Shown piece by piece: positions 46,216 to 57,713 of a stretch of 64,000 nucleotides of DNA; position 1 is the first letter of the stretch; every line of letters begins with the position of its first letter. The translations under genes were made by a program, and so were the position numbers. The notes under the pieces were generated by a model, which saw nothing but the letters and a program-made list of their open reading frames with translations, did not search any database and was not told the DNA's origin. This DNA is from Amaurobius ferox (lineage: Eukaryota > Arthropoda > Arachnida > Araneae > Amaurobiidae). The stretch spans positions 82,649,679-82,713,678 of the forward strand of contig OX578137.1 of NCBI GenBank assembly GCA_951213105.1, in the 5' to 3' direction.

Positions 46216-47044
46216 TGTGTATGTACTCAAAGTATTGGAATCGTGCCGAAGATCGGAACTCGAATTTTCAAAGGATCTACACGTTTTGGGACTTCTAGAA
46301 CACGAAAAAACTACTTTTAGGAAGACGTCTGTGTGTGTAAGGGTGTATCTGTGTATGTTTCTGTGTGTCTGTGTGGATATTACATCCACTCTAATTGAAA
46401 AACTAATGGACCGAATTTCATACAATTTGGTAGGTATGTTTTTTGTGGGAAATCCTGATGTTCATTAGATTATAGTACGATTCGTAATAAAAGAATCTGC
46501 CTTCTTTGCGAAATGGCCGCAGAAATTGCCTTTATCCACTCTAGCTAAAAACTAATGAACCAAATTTAACAAAATTTGGAGTATAATATTTCAATAACCT
46601 ACAAGTGATTTATATACCAAATTTAACAAAATTTTGTATATAAATCATTTGTAGGTTATTCTACTACGATTCGGGAAAAAGGAACGGGCTATTTTTGCGA
46701 AATGGCCAGCAAAAATCGTTATATATAAAAATAAAAGACTACGTGTGCTCAATTATATCAATTAAATTCCTATTTTATATGTGATTTTTGACAACAAAAA
46801 GAATAAGACTAACCCCATTACTCTAGGACTAGCCGTTCTTGAGATATTCTAGTTTTTTCGCGTTTTCGCTACGCCACCTTTGACAATAAGTCCAGCTATC
46901 AAATGAGAACCAAATTTAAGTTTAACGTGTAAATTCAATGTCATTTGAAATACTTATGTTGTGCAGATAAACTCAAATTATCATTGAATAAATAAAGAGA
47001 ACGAATATGAGTCTGCAGGGAAAGACATGTGCTGTCCACATCAG
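46216..47044 (-). repeat. Family C repeat, copy 3
   Basis: On the minus strand it starts with CTGATGTGGACAGCACATGT (47044-47025). The series ATTTCGCAAAAATAGCCC, AATTTGGTTCATTAGTTTTT, a CAGACACACAG tract and the phrase CCAAAACGTGTAGATC follow. It ends near GATTCCAATACTTTGAGTAC; the terminal hairpin is lost. It is inverted relative to copies 1 and 2. Confidence 0.75.
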
Positions 47045-47459
47045 AATTTTTAACAATATTACACCAATGATTTATAGAAGTGAACGGGGATTATTTTCAG
47101 GCCATTTCGAAAAAAATGTATGATCTATATTTAAAGATCCATCAAATTTTTGTCGAATAAAATGTTCAACAAATTTAAGCTGTGTACCAAATTTTAACTC
47201 TCTAGGACGTAGTAAAGTGCATTTAAAATGCCATCAATTAAATTTATCATGAAGAGTTATATAAAATTTAAAAAAAATGAAAAATTGTTATCTACCAAAT
47301 TTATTTTAAAATATGAAGCCACTCCCATATGCAAAACGTGTAAACAAATGGAGAGATATTTATTATATAATATCTCTCTCTTTCCTTTCTGGAAGATATC
47401 CCAAAGTCAGAATTTAATTGAATTTGTTTTTTTCCCTATATTAAATAATTTTTTTAATT
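47045..47459. other. AT-rich stretch with no recognised feature
   Basis: No repeat end or gene was recognised between family C copy 3 and the family F head unit. Confidence 0.4.
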
Positions 47460-47752
47460 AAAAAACTACTTAACATATTTTACTGAATTTTTTTTTATAT
47501 ATTCTATGGGATAATGTGAATATTTCCTAAAAATTTCGAAGCAATTCGTGAATTTTAAATTTACTTAAAAAATGTTTGAAAAATTAGGTCCCATAGGGTT
47601 CAATGTATTTCATTTTTTCAACCCGGGTTCAATAAAAAACTAATTGGGTGATATTATTTATTTATATTCCCATAGGTCCTACAGACCGTCTGAACAACAT
47701 ACTAAAATTTCATTTTGATAAACTCATTTTTACGGCAGTTATCGTGCTAACG

Positions 47753-47798
<46 letters not shown>

Positions 47799-49170
47799 AT
47801 GAACAAAGTCATAAACACTTTTCAACTTTGTTATAAAGTGTTAAAAAGCCATTATACCTAGTACAAAATAACTTATCAACAAGAAAGATCAATCATGCTT
47901 AAAGCATTGATTATGAAACACTTTCCAACTTCAATGCAATTTTATTTAAACATGTCAAAAATGCAATACATTCCTCGGTAATATTTTAAAACTTATCACA
48001 ATACTGCATTAATTAATTATATTTGAAACCTTAAACCTTCATAAAAAAAAATAATTTCATTCAAGTGACGGCGTTAAAGTATAAATTGCCTGGTTTAAAC
48101 ATCTCTAAAATGTGATACATTCCTCGGTAATAATTTTAGAATTGTCATAATAATACGATAATTTATTATATTTGAAAACTTCATCGAAAACAACTGAAAT
48201 CCATTCAAATGACGTCATAGAAAAAATAACACGCCTGGCTCTCTCTATAAAAGCAACATTTCATTCATAAATAATTCCCCCATTCATGTCATTCATCACA
48301 ATACTATAATAATTTATTTTATTTAAAAATTAAGACCATGGAGCTACAAGTAATTAAACTATATGCGTAAAACTTCATCGAAAAATATCGTCCTTCTCTT
48401 TCTATAATCAATGAATATTTCATTCATATCAGCTAAGCAGACTCCATGGACTAAATGATTTTGTGTTAAAGAATTACAGCAATTCTAATACAACTCATTC
48501 TACATATTTTGCTGTTTACATTTTACATAGGTGAAAAATAGGCTTAGTTGTAGAAATAATCAAATTTGGGATGAGCATTTAAACACAAATATATTGTCAT
48601 TGCGTTGTTTCAGTATGTAGATGCACAGAATTTGGGCAAAAATAAAGTAGTTTTAGGACGGATACAACACTCAATATGATTTAAAAAGAACTTTAAAAAA
48701 TCACGATTTTGAGACAAGATGGATGCCATATATCATTTTGAAGTATGTCACGTGATCGTTTCATATCGTGGTCACGTGATCGCTTCATATAAGAGGTGTT
48801 ATTATTATTTTAATTTTTATTTAAAAAACTACTGAATATATTTCGTTGAATTTTTTTTTATATATTTTATGGAACATTTTGAATATTGCCTAAAAATTTC
48901 GAAGCAATTTATGAATTTTAAATCCGCTTAAAAAATGCTTGAAAAATTAGGTCCCATAGGGCTCAATGTATTTCATTTTTTCAACCCGGGTTCAATCCAA
49001 AACTAATTGGGTGATATTATTCATTTATATTCCCATAGGTCCTACAGACAGTCTGAACAACATACTAAAATTTCATTTTGATTAAGTCATTTTTACGGCA
49101 GTTATCGTGCTAACGGACAGACAGACAGAATGAACAAAGTCATAAACACTTTTCAACTTTGTTGTAAAGT
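47460..49170 (-). repeat. Family F dispersed repeat, minus-strand copy
   Basis: In minus orientation: a head unit (49170-~48700, with CACGTGAC sites and TTGAACCCGGGTTGAAAAAA), the body (48660-47875) and a second head unit (47850-47460) beyond the body. The plus copy at 17.9 kb instead has two head units side by side. A CAGA tract lies at 47752-47798 where the other head units have only two to four units. Three body sub-repeats share ACATTCCTCGGTAAT. Confidence 0.7.
47752..47798 (+). repeat. (CAGA)n microsatellite in a family F head unit
   Basis: About 11 CAGA units follow GTTATCGTGCTAACGGA. The same position in the head unit at ~49115 has only about three, showing expansion of a pre-existing slot. 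Confidence 0.95.
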
Positions 49171-49401
49171 GTTAAAAACTGTAGAGAGATATTTACGTCC
49201 TGGAGAAGGTAACTGAAGAAGATAATTTGTGTCTTCCTTAATATATTATTTGAATTTGCTTAAATTATATTCACACAGGTGTAGTTTTAAATGTAATAAT
49301 AGACTCGAACTGATAAGTAGACTTAGTGGACTGAAACATGTTTTCTTTATCATGCTTCATAATAAAAATTTTGTAAAAAATCGTGTTTCAGTAAGCAACT
49401 T

Positions 49402-50340
49402 TATTACTTTCCTTATATACAATAATGTATAAGGAAAGTATAGTGACGGACTCGAAAATTCGAATTTGAGTTTTCGACGGGAGATCACGTTTCAAACATC
49501 CCTGATCACTAATCAAACATTTCTGAAGTGATGTCTATGTGTGTGTGTCTGTGTGTGTGAAAGTCTGTGTGTGTGTGAAAGTATGTGTGTGTGTGTGTGT
49601 GTGTGAGACTGTGGAGACGATAACTGGCGAAAGAATGAACCGATTCGAACGAAATTTACTACAAAAATCACAACCCGTAAACACGGGAAGCCTATTGCTT
49701 TTATACGCAACCGAATGTGCAGAACCTCCCTAAATTTTCCAGTGAAATTTTGAAAAAATCGTCAAAAAATCAAAATCTCTAATAAAGTTACGCAAATAGA
49801 CATTTCTTAAGTAATTTTTCATTAGAAAACAATTGACATAAATTTTAAGACGCTAACATGAACCGTTCTCGAGATATTGCACATTTTTCAAATAAATTTA
49901 TCAAAAAATCTCATAAATTCAAAACAAATATTAACTGTTTAGAAACATGTTCACTTTTCTTATTTAATACCATGCGATAAATTTTGTGACATCATTCTCG
50001 TGAATCTAGCTCGTTCCATTCATGAGAAATAGAAAATTTGAGTAATACTTTTGTATTTGAACGCCAATATTCATTTATCTGCTATAAGAATAACTTATTT
50101 CTGCGTCCATAAAGCTTGACGAGATTTTGGCGACGAATTTGGCGGATTGTCGCCAACTTGGCGATTTTTTGAAATGTTGCCAAATTAATGAAAATCTCGC
50201 CAAATGGATAAAAATGGCGACTAATTGTCGAAAATTCAATATCTTGGAAAGAATGAAATCTAAGAAAAACCTTCTTTTTTACTATAAAAGTAGTAAATTA
50301 ATTGCAATATATAAGGAAAGTCATGTGTTACCCACATCAG
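49402..50340 (-). repeat. Family A repeat, full copy 3
   Basis: An inverted copy. The terminal hairpin is TTATATACAATAATGTATAA (~49410-49435). A near-palindrome (TCGAAAATTCGAATTTGAGT), a TG tract (49538-49606), the GGCGA/TCGCCA block (~50120-50220) and the terminal motif at 50320-50340 follow. The length (~939 bp) matches copy 1 (949 bp). Confidence 0.8.
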
Positions 50341-50840
50341 ATTTTTAATATAATAACTAACAACTCCATCCAACCACGTTCTAAATATTCTATGTAATCA
50401 TTACGCCATCAGAGAAAGAACTTCTTCTGGTCTTCAACCTGTCTTTTCACATAACGCTTCTGCGGTAATAATAATGAAATTAATGGTCACCTAAAAACGA
50501 TAAAGTCAATAAAAGTGATTGAGATTAGATTAATTGCAAATTAATACTTCAATTATTTTGTTCATAATTAAATGCCCCGTAAAAAGCAATGCATTTTGAT
50601 GAGAAAGGTGCCAGTTGTTCCGTGACGATTTTGTCGGAACAAAAATGAAGGTTCAATTATTTTTTTGAAATACTAGACGTGAGTTTTGGGTTTATCTAAT
50701 TGACAGGATAAGTAGTGATTTTCTAATATATTAAAGGAAACTAATATATAGTTGAAACATGTTTTATTATTATTTTTAATCTTACAGTGTGTGTTGGTAT
50801 GGTGGATAAAATTACTCGCATTAGTTTACACTTCGTGAAT
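50341..50840 (+). repeat. Duplicated D/E segment, copy 1: family D part
   Basis: From about 50460, GGTCACCTAAAAACGATAAA, AAGTCAATAAAAGTGATTGA and GCATTTTGATGAGAAAGGTG align with 54145-54400. The spacing from here to the E part (51724) equals that of the second copy once the SINE dimer is removed. Confidence 0.55.
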
Positions 50841-51070
50841 GGTATATAACGATGTTGTTGTTGTTGAGACCCAGACCGTCCCACCTACCAGAAAGGTGTA
50901 AGGTAACTGTTTAGACGGCCGGGAAGAGCCACCCAATTTAGACCGCAACCCAGTGGGGGAGGCATCCACAGGGACCGTACCCTCCCTCCTCTACCACCAA
51001 CCTCTCGGAAGGACTTACGGACCCACATGTTTAACGTGATCGTACTCCGCATGAACACGGCGGTAGTTTT

Positions 51071-51142
51071 GGCAGTGGCTGGAATCGAACCCGGGCCTAC
51101 CGAGTGCAACTCCAGCGCGCTAACCAATGGGCTACCGCGCCC
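51071..51142 (-). ncRNA. tRNA-derived SINE head with A and B boxes
   Basis: The 72 bases read GGGCGCGGTAGCCCATTGGT, TAGCGCGCTGG, then CCCGGGTTCGATTCCAGCC. An A-box-like region (GTAGCCCATTGGTTAGCG) and a B box (GGGTTCGATTCC) sit at tRNA-like spacing. Stem pairing is poor and a SINE body follows directly. It is therefore a tRNA-derived pol III promoter and not a working tRNA gene. Confidence 0.75.
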
Positions 51143-51423
51143 AACCTACCAGGAAGGTGTGTTGAACGCTCAAAATTGATTTCACTGATTCTATTTACGC
51201 ACATGCTTGTTGTTGTTGTTGAGACCCAGACCGTCTGACCTACCTGAAAGGTGTACGTTAGCCGTTTGGACGGCCGGTAAATGCCACCCAATTTAGACCG
51301 GAACCCAGAGGGGGAGGCATCCACAGGGACCCTACCCTTCGTCCTCTACCTCCAACCTCTCGGAAGGACTTACGGACCCACATGTTTAACGTGATCGTAC
51401 TCCGCATGATCACGTCGGTAGTT

Positions 51424-51470
51424 GTGGCAGCGTGCAAATCCAGCTCGCAAACCACCGGGCTACCGCGCCC
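51424..51470 (-). ncRNA. tRNA-like module behind a 5S head, B box lost
   Basis: GGGCGCGGTAGCCCGGTGGT followed by TTGCGAGCTGGATTTGCACG keeps the A-box half. It then jumps into the SINE body without a GGTTCGA-type B box, as in the copy at 14333-14380. The upstream 5S-like head carries its own internal promoter, so the B box would be dispensable. Confidence 0.65.
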
Positions 51471-51477
51471 GAAATAT

Positions 51478-51595
51478 GCCAACAGCACGCGGTGTTCCCA
51501 GGTGGCCACCCACCCAAGTACTAACCGCGCCCGATGCTGCCTGGCTTCGGTGATCTAACGAGAACCGGTGTTTTCAGCACGGTACTGCCGTTGGC
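51478..51595 (-). ncRNA. 5S-rRNA-derived SINE head (copy 2)
   Basis: About 118 bases are collinear with 5S rRNA: GCCAACGGCAGTACCGTGCT, ACCGGTTCTCGTTAGATCAC, TCGGGCGCGGTTAGTACTTG and CACCGCGTGCTGTTGGC. Its length equals a normal 5S rRNA within a base or two. It is part of the SINE dimer and so not an rDNA unit. Confidence 0.85.
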
Positions 51596-51699
51596 TCAGG
51601 TATATAACGATGTAAAAATATAAACTTTTCGATCATCTTTTCCAAATAACATTGTTAAAGCATTCTTTGATATTTATGTGCTGCACATTACAAGTTAAG

Positions 51700-51960
51700 T
51701 AAAGTTAATCGTTTCTCTTGATATTAAAAAAAATAACTGACGCCTCTGCTGTTTGACAAATTTCTCCGCTTCCTGCCACAAAAATAATAGCATACAAAAT
51801 ATATAATTTGGTACACTAGTAGAGAAAGGTTTGGAGAATATGCTGAAATAAACCATTTTAAGATATACAGTGTAGTGTAAGAAATATTTAGAGTCAAATT
51901 CAATAACAAAATATTTGAGCTGCAAGATCTCGTCCTGAATAAAGTGTAGTGATTCTTTAA
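51700..51960. repeat. Duplicated D/E segment, copy 1: E part
   Basis: TATTAAAAAAAATAACTGAC, GTTTGACAAATTTCTC, GGAGAATATGCTGAAATAAA and CAAAATATTTGAGCTGC align with 54620-54870. A more diverged third piece lies at 54985-55170. The minus-strand frames here are repeat sequence. Confidence 0.6.
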
Positions 51961-52542
51961 AATGGTATGATGATTCCCGAGGCCAGAATGTGTTTGCTAA
52001 AATATATATTGCAGTTGCAAATGCAATTATTCTAACAGTTCAGGGTATTTTACGACCTTCAATTCCCACTCCGGCCAAATTGTTCATTCTATAGTCTTCA
52101 GATCTGCATAATTTAATTTTGAATCATTCTGGAAATGGGTGACGAAAATCTTACACAATAATAGTTGTTCAAATTCCTATGCCAACCGCAGTTTTTGTTC
52201 AAAATAGCTTATTGTATGCATGAAAGAACAGTATAATCCAGTATGGAAATAATGATAATAATCTGTAAATTTTCAGAAAGTTTTCCTATAGTATTTTTTT
52301 TAATTTAACTACAAAACTCTCTTTATCTTGCAGGCTGCTAGGCTATTAAAATATATTCGAATAGAAACATAAATATGGATTTCAAAAAGAAATCGTGGAA
52401 TTATTCACACACTTTTTAACATATTTCAAACATTTACTGTAGATGAATTTCGATAGGGCTGGATCTCGACAATTATATCTTATATTTGTTTCTGTGTGAT
52501 GTATATTTACATCTTACAATTTGATACATTCGTATTCCTTTT
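51961..52542. other. AT-rich stretch with no recognised feature
   Basis: No repeat end or gene was recognised. Confidence 0.5.
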
Positions 52543-52632
52543 TGCAATGTACCGGCTCTCCGGGAGTGTTGTCGCGACGTAAAGCATGCTTAACCGGGGT
52601 GAGGGGGTCACAACTCCCCCCGGCCATCTTTT
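52543..52632 (-). repeat. GC-rich conserved block, copy 3
   Basis: On the minus strand: GGCCGGGGGGAGTTGTGACC, CACCCCGGTTAAGCATGC, CGACAACACTCCCGG and GGTACATTGC. It is close to copy 2. The (TA)n tract lies about 40 bases away on the same relative side as in the other copies. Confidence 0.75.
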
Positions 52633-52668
52633 GGTACATTGTTTCCATCCATACCTCTTTTCTTTTTG

Positions 52669-52774
<106 letters not shown>

Positions 52775-53879
52775 CTTTGTTATATATGTGGGACGTAGAT
52801 AATCTAAAAAATATACTTTTAAATATCAATTCATTAAGTAATTGTTATTTAATGTTAAATTCATCAATTTGACATGGCCGTTATTCTCATAAAGTGGAAT
52901 TAATATTTAATGTACATTGCTATGTTGTGCCGCAATAAACCCTCCAATTATTTTTTTGTGTGAGTCCTGAAAAGAATTATTAATTAATTTAAAAAGATTA
53001 GACCAATTTAAACTTAACAATAACATTTATTAAAGACGCAAAATACCTATTAAATTTAATTACGATAACTACATGCTTATTATTCATTTAGGAAGACAGC
53101 ATGTGAGAGGAGATAGCATGTGAGACCCTTAACCATATACCTAACGTCTTTAATAACCTGTGGATATTTAAGGAACATATACCTTCAATTTGGGCCTTTG
53201 CAATAGACCATAATGCTTCCAAATACTTGGTTGCACTGAACATATCCTAGATCTCCCTTATTTGGGAACTTCCACACAATATTATGCTTCTTTAGTATTG
53301 TCGTTCTATCATAATTGAAGGTACGCCTCCGCCCAAGTCATAACGTCGCAGTCGTTGCACACATCTTATTTCAGTCAAAACTCATAATCGTCTCCTAAGT
53401 CAAAATCCAACTGTTTTCTCCAATGTCTGATATTCCATCAATTTCTTCGTCAAAGTCTGATCTCCATATCTTTTCGTCTATATCTCATGTCGTTCTCATT
53501 TCGTCTGTGGTTCCTTCGGTGTGCGCGTGTGTGTGTGTGTGTGTGGGGGGGGGGGGGGGTAACTCCGCATTTACTTCTTATTGGCGCTTACTGGTTACCC
53601 CTTATCCAATTGCATCATTGCACATTTAGCACGACCCAGCTCAGCCCCCTCTGGTATTGCACCCCTAAATTTATAGTACTTTGACCTTTAAGTTCAAGTC
53701 CTCATAAACCTTGGTGCCAGCCAGACTACAGTTTTGTTAGCCGTTCTGGCTACCATAAATTTCACAAATAAAAGTGTCTCATGTGTGAACAATTTCTGGT
53801 CTCACAACATATATTTCCTTTCCTTGCTGTACCTCCTTTGTGTAGTATTAGTCCATTAATACTTTTCAAATTCTCCTGA
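52775..53879. other. No gene recognised; (TG)n-(G)n tract at 53525-53560
   Basis: A run of TG repeats passes directly into about 14 G. The surrounding 53.3-53.8 kb is somewhat richer in C and T than the rest of the window (many TC-rich words). No family match was recognised. Confidence 0.45.
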
Positions 53880-54870
53880 TCAGTATTATTTCAATGAAAA
53901 ATCTTACAAGAAATTGGAAATATTTCTCCTTATAAGCGGCTGGATGCATAATTTTAATTCAGCAGAAAATATGTTTAAAATCGTTTTCCAGTCAATTCGT
54001 CTCCACAAAAATAACCAAAATGGTCATTTAACAACATTCTACGTATTCACCGTAACCAATACAACTATTTTCGCCCTTACGCAAGTCTCTCGATTTAGCA
54101 ACATATATGCGGAGACAATAATAATATTAGCAGTTGTTACAAAGAAGAAAAAACATAAAAGTCAATAAAAGTTATTGCGATTAGATTAATTGCCAATTAA
54201 TACCGGAATGCTTTTTTACCTTAATTAAATATAATGCGAAACCAATGCATTTTGATGAGAAAGCTCCAAGTTGATGTGCTTCGATATCGTCAGAGCTAAA
54301 ATGAAATTTCTGGAACGGTTTTCTTTATTAAATATTCAATTTTACCTATCTAACTGATAAACTTCACAGTTAATCCCCTGATGTAGTAAATAAAATAAGA
54401 GGTTAATTCGAATATAAGAACATTTTTACAATGTTGGCGAGGTACTGAGTGATGAAAACAGCTTCCGCTCATTTTTTTTTAATAATTTGTTTGGGAGAGT
54501 GATAAGAAAAAATGCAGTATTTTATATTTTGTAGTTATTAGAAACAATTTTAGGAATTCTTTAAGTGATCAAAGCATAGGATAAATTAACCTTTCTAGAT
54601 GGAAATAGTTTGAAATAAATCTCTCTATATTAAAAAAAGTAGCTGACGCTGCAGCCGTTGTTTGACAAATTTCTCGTTTCTCGATATTCTTTGCTTCGTA
54701 CCACAAAAACTATTGCATATAACAATATAAAATTTAACTTGTAGCAAAAGCTTTGGGGAATACGCTGAAATAAAAAGCTCCTGATATATATTATAGTTTA
54801 AGACATATTTAATACCGAAATCAAAGACAAAATATTCTAGCTGCGAGTTCGCGTCCTGGATAGACTAACA
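53880..54870 (+). repeat. Duplicated D/E segment, copy 2 (no SINE)
   Basis: The family D part is at ~54145-54400 (AAGTCAATAAAAGTTATTGC, GCATTTTGATGAGAAAGCTC) and the E part at 54620-54870 (TATTAAAAAAAGTAGCTGAC). The D-to-E spacing is about 471 bases, against about 461 in copy 1 after removing the SINE dimer and one target duplication. This copy therefore acts as an approximate empty site. Confidence 0.6.
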
Positions 54871-55263
54871 ATAGCAATACCACGAATTTTTGCAAACAGG
54901 TATTTACATCTGTGAGTTTTTGAAGGACGGAGTCCTTTTTTTAATTTCGATGTAGTTTTTGAGATATTTTACTTTTTATGCACTTTTACTTTTTTTTTTC
55001 GTATCGGCACGTCTAGCGATTTCTCTGTCTCGTACCGTAAAAACTACAGCATACAAAAATATGAAATTTTTATAGATAGATAATAGGGTAATACGATGAA
55101 ATAAACAGTTTATCAATTTATACGTTAGTTCGGCCTGAAATAGTCCTCGAAGCGAGCTCATGATCAAGGAATTCGTTTTTGGGATTCTTTGGGCTAAGGA
55201 AAATGCCTGTTTTCCCCTCCTGCGGAAAATAGGCAGAGATAGAAAATATAGTTTTGAAAGTAG

Positions 55264-55372
55264 ATTTTTTAGGAAAGACAGACATGGAGCGAGCGCAGCG
55301 AGTACGAGGCCGAGCCTCCCGAAGGGGGTTGCGTGAGCGGAGCGATCCAGGGGCCGATCCTCCCAGTATTGA
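55264..55372. other. GC-rich island in AT-rich sequence
   Basis: The stretch includes GAGCGAGCGCAGCGAGTACG, AGGCCGAGCCTCCCGAAGG and GCGTGAGCGGAGCGATCC. It is rich in GAGCG/AGCGA words and differs sharply in composition from its surroundings. No frame or RNA family was recognised. It may be the conserved core of a repeat seen once here. Confidence 0.5.
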
Positions 55373-55957
55373 AAAAATAAGTACTATTTTAATTTACTGT
55401 CTATAGAAGATACAATAGAAGATTGATAAATTTTGACATTTTATAACCAAGTTTCAGAATTATAAAAAAATGGTCAGGGTTAGACAGTTAAAATAAGCTT
55501 GTGGCAAAGTTTGATAATTATATGATTAAATATTTATTTTATTTCGCTATTGGTCAGGAACTTGATACATATGATTAAGCAAAAGAAAGTAAATTACAAT
55601 CGTTAAAATGAGAAAATAAATTGCGACTGTGTAATAAAAAGTGTACCTGGCTCAAATAAAACTTTGTCTTCAGACGGCTTAAAACCCTATCACACTCAAG
55701 AACTTTTGGAACAACCAACTATTTCGGACAACTTTTCCCCCAGTTTTTCGACGAAAAAGTTGGCGATAGGGTTATTGACAGTTTGAAGAAGTTGTGCTAA
55801 ATGACTAAACTACGGCGGTATGTTTATCGCTTTTTGGCGACAACTATACATTTGTACATGTACTTTTCGGCAGGCAGGGCGTTCTCGCTTCGACTTCGGC
55901 AGTAAAACAAGACTTTTACTTAGTACTTCCTTTTGTAACCTTTATTACTTTGTAATT

Positions 55958-56092
55958 ATGACTAAATTGCTATCAGCTGCAGGGAAAAATCAAATATGCC
56001 TTGGCATAATCACGCTAGGATTATTCCTGCTTAAGAAGAAGAAACAAAGTAAGCCGAGAAGGATGTGGATAAAATCTATTGTAAATTTTTGA
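55958..56092 (+). pseudogene. Possible N-terminal fragment of a Harbinger-type transposase
   Basis: The frame MTKLLSAAGKNQICLGIITL is followed by GLFLLKKKKQSKPRRMWIKS and IVNF plus TGA. A hydrophobic stretch, then a Lys/Arg run, then (R/K)(R/M)W(V/I) is the usual start of HARBI1-like proteins. A donor-like GTAAAT occurs at IVNF, so an intron is conceivable. No downstream nuclease-domain motifs were found. The open frame extends upstream to 55820. Confidence 0.45.
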
Positions 56093-57169
56093 TTTGATCT
56101 TTTTTATATGGATTACTTCAGATATCGGAAGCTTAAACAGATGAATGAACATTAAAAAATATTTGGATTTGTCACACATCCGTATAAAAAAGCAAATAAA
56201 TATTTGTTGAAAAATATTCACTCTATTTTAAGATACAAAATTAGTTTGAAAAGCGATATTGCCGATATTGACTGAAATGAAACAAAGAAAAAGAAAACGT
56301 AACAAGTATTTAAATTCAAGAATGCCGTTATTGAAATATTATGTCTTAAACAAATTTAAGCTCATTACCATTTTATACTTGATTTTAAAGGTTTTCAAAT
56401 ACGTATCTATATTAAATATCCGAAGATGTTCTTTGCTCATTTGTAACGTTTAAAATATTTCTCATTAAAGTAAACTTTTAAAAATTATTTTATCTACAGT
56501 TATATTTATTGAGTAATTATGTTTTAAAATAGATTTAAATGTACATTCCATCTATAGCTGGTATAAAGTATCCTTCAAGATGTTTTTCAAAGTTACTTCG
56601 AAATAAATTTTTATAAGCATTCAAATTTAAAAGAGTAAACTTTTCTTATTTACATACAAACTTATTTTTTTTATTAAAAGTAAATGATTTTCAAATGTAT
56701 TGTAAATTTCTATTTGTCTATGTGCGTTTAAAATAATAAAAAAATCTTCAAATGTTAACATTAAATTATTAAAATTTCGAAGTAGTTTGATTTTTGTTTT
56801 TATTCTAATCTAAAATGTTCAAAATAACATGTCGAAAGATAACTACTACTCGTATAAGGATGTTCGATGATTTCTGTCTAATTTTACATGTACATTTTAT
56901 ATTTGCTAATTTTACAAGCACTTTTTTACTTAAGAATATATTCCATCTATACCTGGTATAAAGTATACTTCAAGATATTTTTTCAAAGTAACTTTGAAAT
57001 AAATTTTTATAAGCATTCAAATTTAAAAATAATTTATTGATGTAAGGTTATTTTGTATATAGAGCGTAAAATAATTTAAGACAAAAAAATTCTGCAGATT
57101 ATTAAAGAAAAACTGTATTTGAATATTTTAGCAACAGATGGCAGCACTTGTAAAACTTAAAATTCGCTT

Positions 57170-57232
57170 GGATTCGAACCAGAGACCAGTCGCTTGCTGA
57201 ACTGATTCTATACCACCCAAGCGAAAATTTCA
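57170..57232 (-). ncRNA. tRNA-like sequence, degenerate
   Basis: On the minus strand, TCGCTTGG at one end pairs perfectly with CCAAGCGA at the other. The span includes GGGTGGTATAGAATCAG (A-box-like) and TGGTTCGAATCC (B box). At about 61 bases it is too short for a normal tRNA and the T-stem pairing is poor. Most likely a tRNA pseudogene or SINE head. Confidence 0.45.
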
Positions 57233-57713
57233 CATTTGAAATGTACTAACAAATTATATCATGCAATGCATTTAGTGTTATTTTAGAGTACTATTTTGAA
57301 GGGTAAACAGAATAAGTTTTTAAGTTGTTTTAGTATTGCAATAGAAGGATAAAACAAAGTCTATGGAGGACATACATTAAAATTAATTTTCTAAATTCTG
57401 TCTGATGTTTTTTTTTAACGATTCGAGAAAGAGAACATAATTGTATTCGTTAAAACAAGGAAATTGCCATAGTGTAGTAAATATTCTAAAACAATTTAAA
57501 TTATGATTCTTTGCGTTTTGTGATGGAATCACTTTAGTTAGCTTATTTTAGAAAACTGATGAAATATGTATATATCGCCAAAGCAAATTCGCGTACGCTC
57601 TTGTTTAAATTCACAGAAAGGCGGATTTTCTGAAACGCATCTATACTGTAAACTGGCAATCAGCTGGTAAATATAAATTTGAATCAGAAGAGACCAAAGA
57701 GATTATATTAGTA

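Larger units (their letters stand above)
50856..51598 (-). mobile_element. SINE dimer flanked by one 15-bp target duplication
   Basis: Read on the minus strand: a 5S-headed SINE with its CAA tail (51598-51207), then ~45 bases of non-SINE sequence plus a short SINE-tail-like piece (CACACCTTCCTGGTAGGT), then a second, tRNA-headed SINE (51142-~50856) with its own CAA tail. The direct repeat GGTATATAACGATGT flanks the whole unit (50841-50855 and 51599-51613). A single outer duplication implies either one retroposition of a linked pair or a later SINE inserted inside the first. Confidence 0.85.

Noticed and set aside
51071..51142. Genuine tRNA gene
   Set aside because: A and B boxes are present but the stems pair poorly and the sequence runs straight into the SINE body.
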